In this document: positions 60,749-64,000 of the stretch, piece by piece
Layout: each line of letters begins with the position of its first letter
How positions within the stretch are numbered: position 1 is the stretch's first letter
Assembly (NCBI RefSeq): GCF_016908295.1
Contig: NZ_JAFBDO010000002.1
Location: forward strand, 248,001-312,000
DNA from: Thalassobacillus pellis
GTDB lineage: Bacteria > Bacillota > Bacilli > Bacillales > Halobacillaceae
Direction: 5' to 3'
Length of the DNA: 64,000 bases
Translations under genes and position numbers: made by a program
Notes under the pieces: model-generated
The model's database searches: none
The model's input: only the letters and a program-made list of their open reading frames with translations
Told to the model about the DNA's origin: nothing

Positions 60749-62710
60749 TTGACTAACAAACAGCCTGCTTGGACACCAACAGATGACCAAAAAAAATCAA
60801 CACGTCTTTATCAATGGATGAACCAGCATGGGTTTGACTCCTATGATGATTTTTATGAAAAATCAATCGATGATATCGCCTGGTTTTGGGATGAAGCAGC
60901 CAAAGTATTGGATATAGAATGGTATGAACAATACGGGCAGACATTAGACCTTTCCAAAGGCATTAAATACCCGCACTGGTTCGTTGGAGGAAAAATGAAT
61001 GTTGCCCATAATGCCGTCGACAAATGGGCACTTGATCCTAAAACACAAAACGATATTGCTCTATACTGGGAAGGTGATAATAGCGACAAAATCACCTATA
61101 CGTATAAGGAGTTATATAAGAAAGTTAATGCTTGTGCCCATGGACTAGAAAACCTTGGGATTGAAGAAAAAGATGTCGTGACTATCTACATGCCGATGCT
61201 GCCGGAAACTTTGATTGCTATGCTTGCTATATCCAAAATTGGCGCTGTCTTCTCCCCTGCTTTTTCCGGATATAAAGCAGATGCTATTGCGACTAGAGTC
61301 AATGCAGCTGAAGCAAAAGCAGTCATTACAGCTGATGGTTTTTACCGTCGAGGTAAAATAGTTCCTATGAAAGAGGAAGTAGATGAAGCTGCGGAAAAGT
61401 GCCCTACTTTAGAACATATTATTGTAGTGGAACGTGCAAATAGCGATATTTCTTGGAATGCAGACAAGGATGTACGCTGGGATGCTGTCGTCAAAAATGA
61501 AAACGATTACAAAACGAAGGAAACGTATGCTCATGAGCCTTTTATGATTATCTACACCTCTGGTACAACCGGAAAACCAAAAGGCGCTTTGCATACTCAC
61601 GGAGGGTTCCCCATAAAATCAGCGTTTGATGCGGGCATTTGTATGGACGTGAAAAAGAAGGATACGTTGTTCTGGTATACAGATATGGGATGGATGATGG
61701 GGCCGTTCCTTGTCTATGGGGGGTTATTGAATGGCTCCTCTATCGTAATGTTTGAGGGTACACCAGATTACCCGGAACCGGATCGTTTATGGCAGATGGT
61801 TGATGACTATACGGTGACTCATTTAGGCATCTCCCCTACTTTAGTAAGGGCATTAATGAAACATGGTGAAGATTGGATTGAAAAACATAACCTTTCTTCT
61901 TTGAAGATGATCGGTTCTACCGGTGAACCCTGGAATCCTGAACCATGGCGATGGCTATTCCAGCATGCAGGTAAATCAAAAGTGCCGATATTCAATTATT
62001 CCGGAGGCACAGAGATATCCGGAGGTATTTTCGGAAATGTCCTTGTAAAACCAATTGAACCAGTATCCTTCAACGCAGCGTTACCTGGAATGGATGTCGG
62101 CGTGTATAATAGTGATGGCAAACCTGTAAAGAACGATGTTGGAGAACTTGTGCTAAGACAGCCTTGGGTCGGGATGACCAATGGTTTTTACAAGGAAAAC
62201 GAGCGTTATGAAAAGGCCTACTGGAGCAAATTTAAAGATACGTGGGTACATGGAGATTGGGTTATTCAGGACGAGAAAGGTTTTTATACAATTACTGGAA
62301 GATCTGATGATGTATTGAATGTTGCCGGAAAACGTCTCGGTCCGGCGGAAGTGGAATCGGTGCTCGTCGAACATCCAGCTGTCATCGAAGCGGGCGTCAT
62401 CGGAATACCTCATGATGTAAAAGGAGAAGAAGCTATCGGGTTCGTTGTATTACGCCCAGATTATCAAGAATTCGAAACTTTATTACAGGAAATTAAATCT
62501 CATCTCGTCGATAAATTAGGTAAAGCCTTAGCTCCAAAATCAGTCCACGTCGTATCAGATTTACCAAAAACGAGAAATGCAAAAGTTATGCGGAGAGCAA
62601 TCAAATCTGCTTATCTGAATAAGGATTCCGGTGATCTTAGTGCGCTGGAGAATCCACAGGCCGTCGATGAAATAAGAGAGCTCGGTAAAGCAACATCTAC
62701 AACCAAATAA
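60749..62710 (+). CDS. AMP-forming acyl-CoA synthetase (acetyl-CoA synthetase-like)
   Basis: A 653-aa ANL-superfamily ligase. AMP-binding P-loop YTSGTTGKPKGALHTHGG (about residues 270-287), GSTGEPWNPEPWRW (about 390-403), the YSGGTEISGG motif, hinge TGRSDDVLNVAGKRLGP and the C-terminal catalytic Lys in LPKTRNAKVMRR. The N-terminal acetyl-CoA-synthetase domain is present, so a short-chain acid such as acetate or propionate is likely. AAAGGAGG precedes TTG 60749. TATAAT at 60691 with a weak -35 (TTCAAT, 17 bases) is a possible promoter. It is divergent from sqdB. Confidence 0.92.
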   Translation: MTNKQPAWTPTDDQKKSTRLYQWMNQHGFDSYDDFYEKSIDDIAWFWDEAAKVLDIEWYEQYGQTLDLSKGIKYPHWFVGGKMNVAHNAVDKWALDPKTQNDIALYWEGDNSDKITYTYKELYKKVNACAHGLENLGIEEKDVVTIYMPMLPETLIAMLAISKIGAVFSPAFSGYKADAIATRVNAAEAKAVITADGFYRRGKIVPMKEEVDEAAEKCPTLEHIIVVERANSDISWNADKDVRWDAVVKNENDYKTKETYAHEPFMIIYTSGTTGKPKGALHTHGGFPIKSAFDAGICMDVKKKDTLFWYTDMGWMMGPFLVYGGLLNGSSIVMFEGTPDYPEPDRLWQMVDDYTVTHLGISPTLVRALMKHGEDWIEKHNLSSLKMIGSTGEPWNPEPWRWLFQHAGKSKVPIFNYSGGTEISGGIFGNVLVKPIEPVSFNAALPGMDVGVYNSDGKPVKNDVGELVLRQPWVGMTNGFYKENERYEKAYWSKFKDTWVHGDWVIQDEKGFYTITGRSDDVLNVAGKRLGPAEVESVLVEHPAVIEAGVIGIPHDVKGEEAIGFVVLRPDYQEFETLLQEIKSHLVDKLGKALAPKSVHVVSDLPKTRNAKVMRRAIKSAYLNKDSGDLSALENPQAVDEIRELGKATSTTK

Positions 62711-62715
62711 ATACC

Positions 62716-62766
62716 AAAAGGCTGCCCTGTAAGTCATTGATAGACTTCACGGAGCAGCCCTTTTTA
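62716..62766. terminator. Bidirectional terminator
   Basis: AAAAGGCTGC ... GCAGCCCTTTTT with AAGTC / GACTT pairing further in. It serves both the synthetase gene and the convergent HELGH gene. Confidence 0.8.
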
Positions 62767-62768
62767 AG

Positions 62769-63329
62769 TTATCCTGCAGCCTCTTCCTGTTGTTCTTTTA
62801 AAAGTTGTTGATAAATAAGTAAATCACGATTATAGAAAACAGTGTAAGTGAGCAAGCTGTTTTTTTTGACCTTTTCGAAACTGTCCCATTCAACGATATT
62901 ATGTAATCGGTTCAGCTTCTCCGCATTTTCCCAGCCTGTTTCTTCGAAAGTGTAATCCATCTCATGAGCTTCCATGTCAATTTTGAAGAGATTTATATTT
63001 TTTCTCCTTTCGAACATCGGATGCTTTCTTTTTGCTTTCAGAATCTCAATCGTCCTAGGAATGGAAGCAAGTAGTGCTTCCCTATCCAGCTGGTGACCTA
63101 ATTCGTGTAACGTCAATGTTTGTACATATATTTCTATAGGCACAATCTCAGTCATTTCTTTTCTTGCTTTTACTAACCTTCTAATATCAAAATAAATAGC
63201 ATCTTCAATAAAATCGTAACTCATATTAATATTCGTCCGTTTGTGCCTGATTGGTAAATGAAGACCGGCCTGATCGACGGTTGTATGTATCAATTTTTTG
63301 ATTTTCTTTTTTAATGCTCGTTTTTTCAT
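62769..63329 (-). CDS. Small HELGH-motif protein, possible zinc metallopeptidase
   Basis: A 186-aa basic protein of unrecognised family. A central helix carries TLTLHELGHQLDREALL (about residues 91-107), a perfect HExxH zinc motif. A candidate third ligand is Glu in KIDMEAHEMDYTFEETGW. The N-terminus (MKKRALKKKIKKLIHTT) is strongly basic, and there is no signal peptide. ATG 63329 follows GAGAGAGGGA; a longer reading from 63365 lacks a site. It is a single-gene unit. A cytosolic mini-protease is plausible but unproven. Confidence 0.7.
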   Translation of the reverse strand: MKKRALKKKIKKLIHTTVDQAGLHLPIRHKRTNINMSYDFIEDAIYFDIRRLVKARKEMTEIVPIEIYVQTLTLHELGHQLDREALLASIPRTIEILKAKRKHPMFERRKNINLFKIDMEAHEMDYTFEETGWENAEKLNRLHNIVEWDSFEKVKKNSLLTYTVFYNRDLLIYQQLLKEQQEEAAG

Positions 63330-63548
63330 GCAGTCCCTCTCTCTATATAGATGTCTAATATTCATGAAAGGTGGCTGGGTCCATTTCGGTGAGTTCTTTA
63401 TTCGACAAAATAGGACTAGATACTATTATAGATGATTTTCTATATTTATCTATATGTATTATGAAATTTTTCATGCTTAACTATTACATCAATCCCCCTT
63501 ATCTTTTGTAATGATATTTGTTATACTTATACAGAAAATTTAAGAAGG
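63330..63548. other. Intergenic region with likely queC promoter
   Basis: No gene seen. TATACT at 63522-63527 preceded by TGT forms an extended -10 and is placed correctly to start the preQ1 leader RNA. Confidence 0.5.
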
Positions 63549-63567
63549 CTATGCATGTTGTGCATAG
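63549..63567 (+). other. Hairpin directly before the preQ1 aptamer
   Basis: CTATGCA / TGCATAG around TGTTG, abutting the aptamer. It could help folding of the aptamer or be a protein-binding dyad. Confidence 0.5.
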
Positions 63568-63640
63568 GAGAGGTTCTAGCAACACCCTCTATAAAAAACT
63601 AAGGATGGAACTGCACCTGGCCTTAGGTGTGGTTTTTTTA
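63568..63640 (+). promoter_or_regulatory. preQ1-I riboswitch with expression-platform terminator
   Basis: The leader contains GAGAGGTTCTAGC, ACACCCTCTAT and AAAAAACTAAGG in the class-I preQ1 aptamer order (63568-63604). It is followed by a terminator stem (ACTGCACCT / AGGTGTGGT) and a T-run (63610-63640). CCTTAG in the terminator loop can pair with CTAAGG of the aptamer, a plausible switch. It precedes queC. Confidence 0.92.
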
Positions 63641-63702
63641 GTTACAGTGAATGTCCAATAGGGTGAAATAGAATTCTCTTGTTTGGAAAGGAGAATTTTT
63701 TT

Positions 63703-64000
63703 ATGGATAAAAATAAGGCAATTGTTGTTTTCAGTGGCGGGCAGGATAGTACCACATGCTTGTTCTGGGCCCTCGATAAATTTGATGAGGTAGAGACAGT
63801 TACGTTTCACTATAACCAAAGGCATGCGAATGAAGTTGATGTTGCCAAAGCCATAGCTGCAAAAGCTGGAGTCAAAAACCATGTGCTTGATATGTCGTTA
63901 CTTAGCCAACTCGCTCCAAATGCCTTGACTCGGAATGATATGGAGATAGCTGATGGCAAAGAAGGAGAACTCCCTTCTACCTTTGTACCAGGAAGGAATT
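63703..64000 (+). CDS. queC: QueC, 7-cyano-7-deazaguanine synthase (3'-truncated by window edge)
   Basis: Converts 7-carboxy-7-deazaguanine to preQ0 with ATP and ammonia in queuosine synthesis. The PP-loop [14 protein letters not shown] (residues about 10-23) binds ATP, and [11 protein letters not shown] follows as in all QueC proteins. Only the first 99 codons are in the window. AAAGGAGA precedes the ATG. Control by the preQ1 riboswitch upstream gives feedback on the pathway; queD, queE and queF are expected downstream. Confidence 0.95.
   Translation, partial: MDKNKAIVVFSGGQDSTTCLFWALDKFDEVETVTFHYNQRHANEVDVAKAIAAKAGVKNHVLDMSLLSQLAPNALTRNDMEIADGKEGELPSTFVPGRN

Overview
The window is one contiguous piece of a low-GC Gram-positive, endospore-forming chromosome, most likely a Bacillaceae of the halotolerant Oceanobacillus/Virgibacillus/Sediminibacillus type. 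The genus is inference. The family assignment rests on Bacillus-type genes (SbcC, YqfQ/VrrA, MsrAB, MhqE-MhqD, SplA, DynA, YdjO, YkpA, YocH, CvfB, YheC/YheD, acylphosphatase), AGGAGG ribosome binding sites, frequent TTG/GTG starts, and sigma-G and sigma-K type promoters. No rRNA, tRNA, CRISPR array or intact mobile element was seen.

Layout. 1-7.4 kb: 3' part of sbcC, two small hypotheticals, ung, yqfQ-like, msrAB and a TerC-family exporter. 7.5-18.2 kb: TetR regulator with an AbrB/AmoA-family membrane protein, the mhqE-mhqD quinone/electrophile operon behind a promoter carrying an MhqR-like operator, sfsA, an amidohydrolase, a histidine phosphatase, a 7Fe-type ferredoxin, an SDR, acyP, an orphan splA, a P1 peptidase and a double gamma-glutamylcyclotransferase-fold protein. 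18.2-26.3 kb: the two-headed dynamin dynA, an IS1182 remnant, a SurA-N lipoprotein, a Cu/Zn superoxide dismutase, a cold-shock gene with a long structured leader, ydjO and the ABC-F gene ykpA. 26.3-27.4 kb holds decayed repeats and a second IS1182 relic. 27.4-35.1 kb: yocH, cstA with a cre site, a thiol/ArsA-family operon, and an S9 peptidase. 35.3-42.5 kb: a PadR-led redox cluster (FAD-Rieske protein, SDR, NTF2-like), cvfB, small proteins, a DPBB-DUF3889 protein behind a sigma-K-like promoter, and an rlmN-family gene.

42.5-57.0 kb is a surface-glycan block. YheC/YheD ATP-grasp genes adjoin three GT-B-like transferases, two Gfo/Idh/MocA oxidoreductases and a complete-looking legionaminic-acid pathway (legB, legC, legI, legG, legF). 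The expected N-acetyltransferase LegH is missing and a sugar N-formyltransferase occupies its place, which suggests an N-formylated legionaminic acid. 58.1-60.5 kb encodes SqdB and an SqdX-like glycosyltransferase, predicting the sulfolipid SQDG. The window ends with an acyl-CoA synthetase, a small HELGH protein, and a preQ1-I riboswitch ahead of queC.

The most unusual observation is at 30280-30663. A gene with a strong ribosome binding site carries an in-frame UGA at codon 17, directly before a cysteine codon, followed at selenocysteine-compatible distance by a stem-loop with G in the apical loop. It leads an operon with a protein ending in Cys-Cys and an ArsA/GET3 ATPase that contains no cysteine at all. 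It is either a candidate selenoprotein or a single-base nonsense mutation in a Cys-Cys protein; the sequence alone cannot decide.
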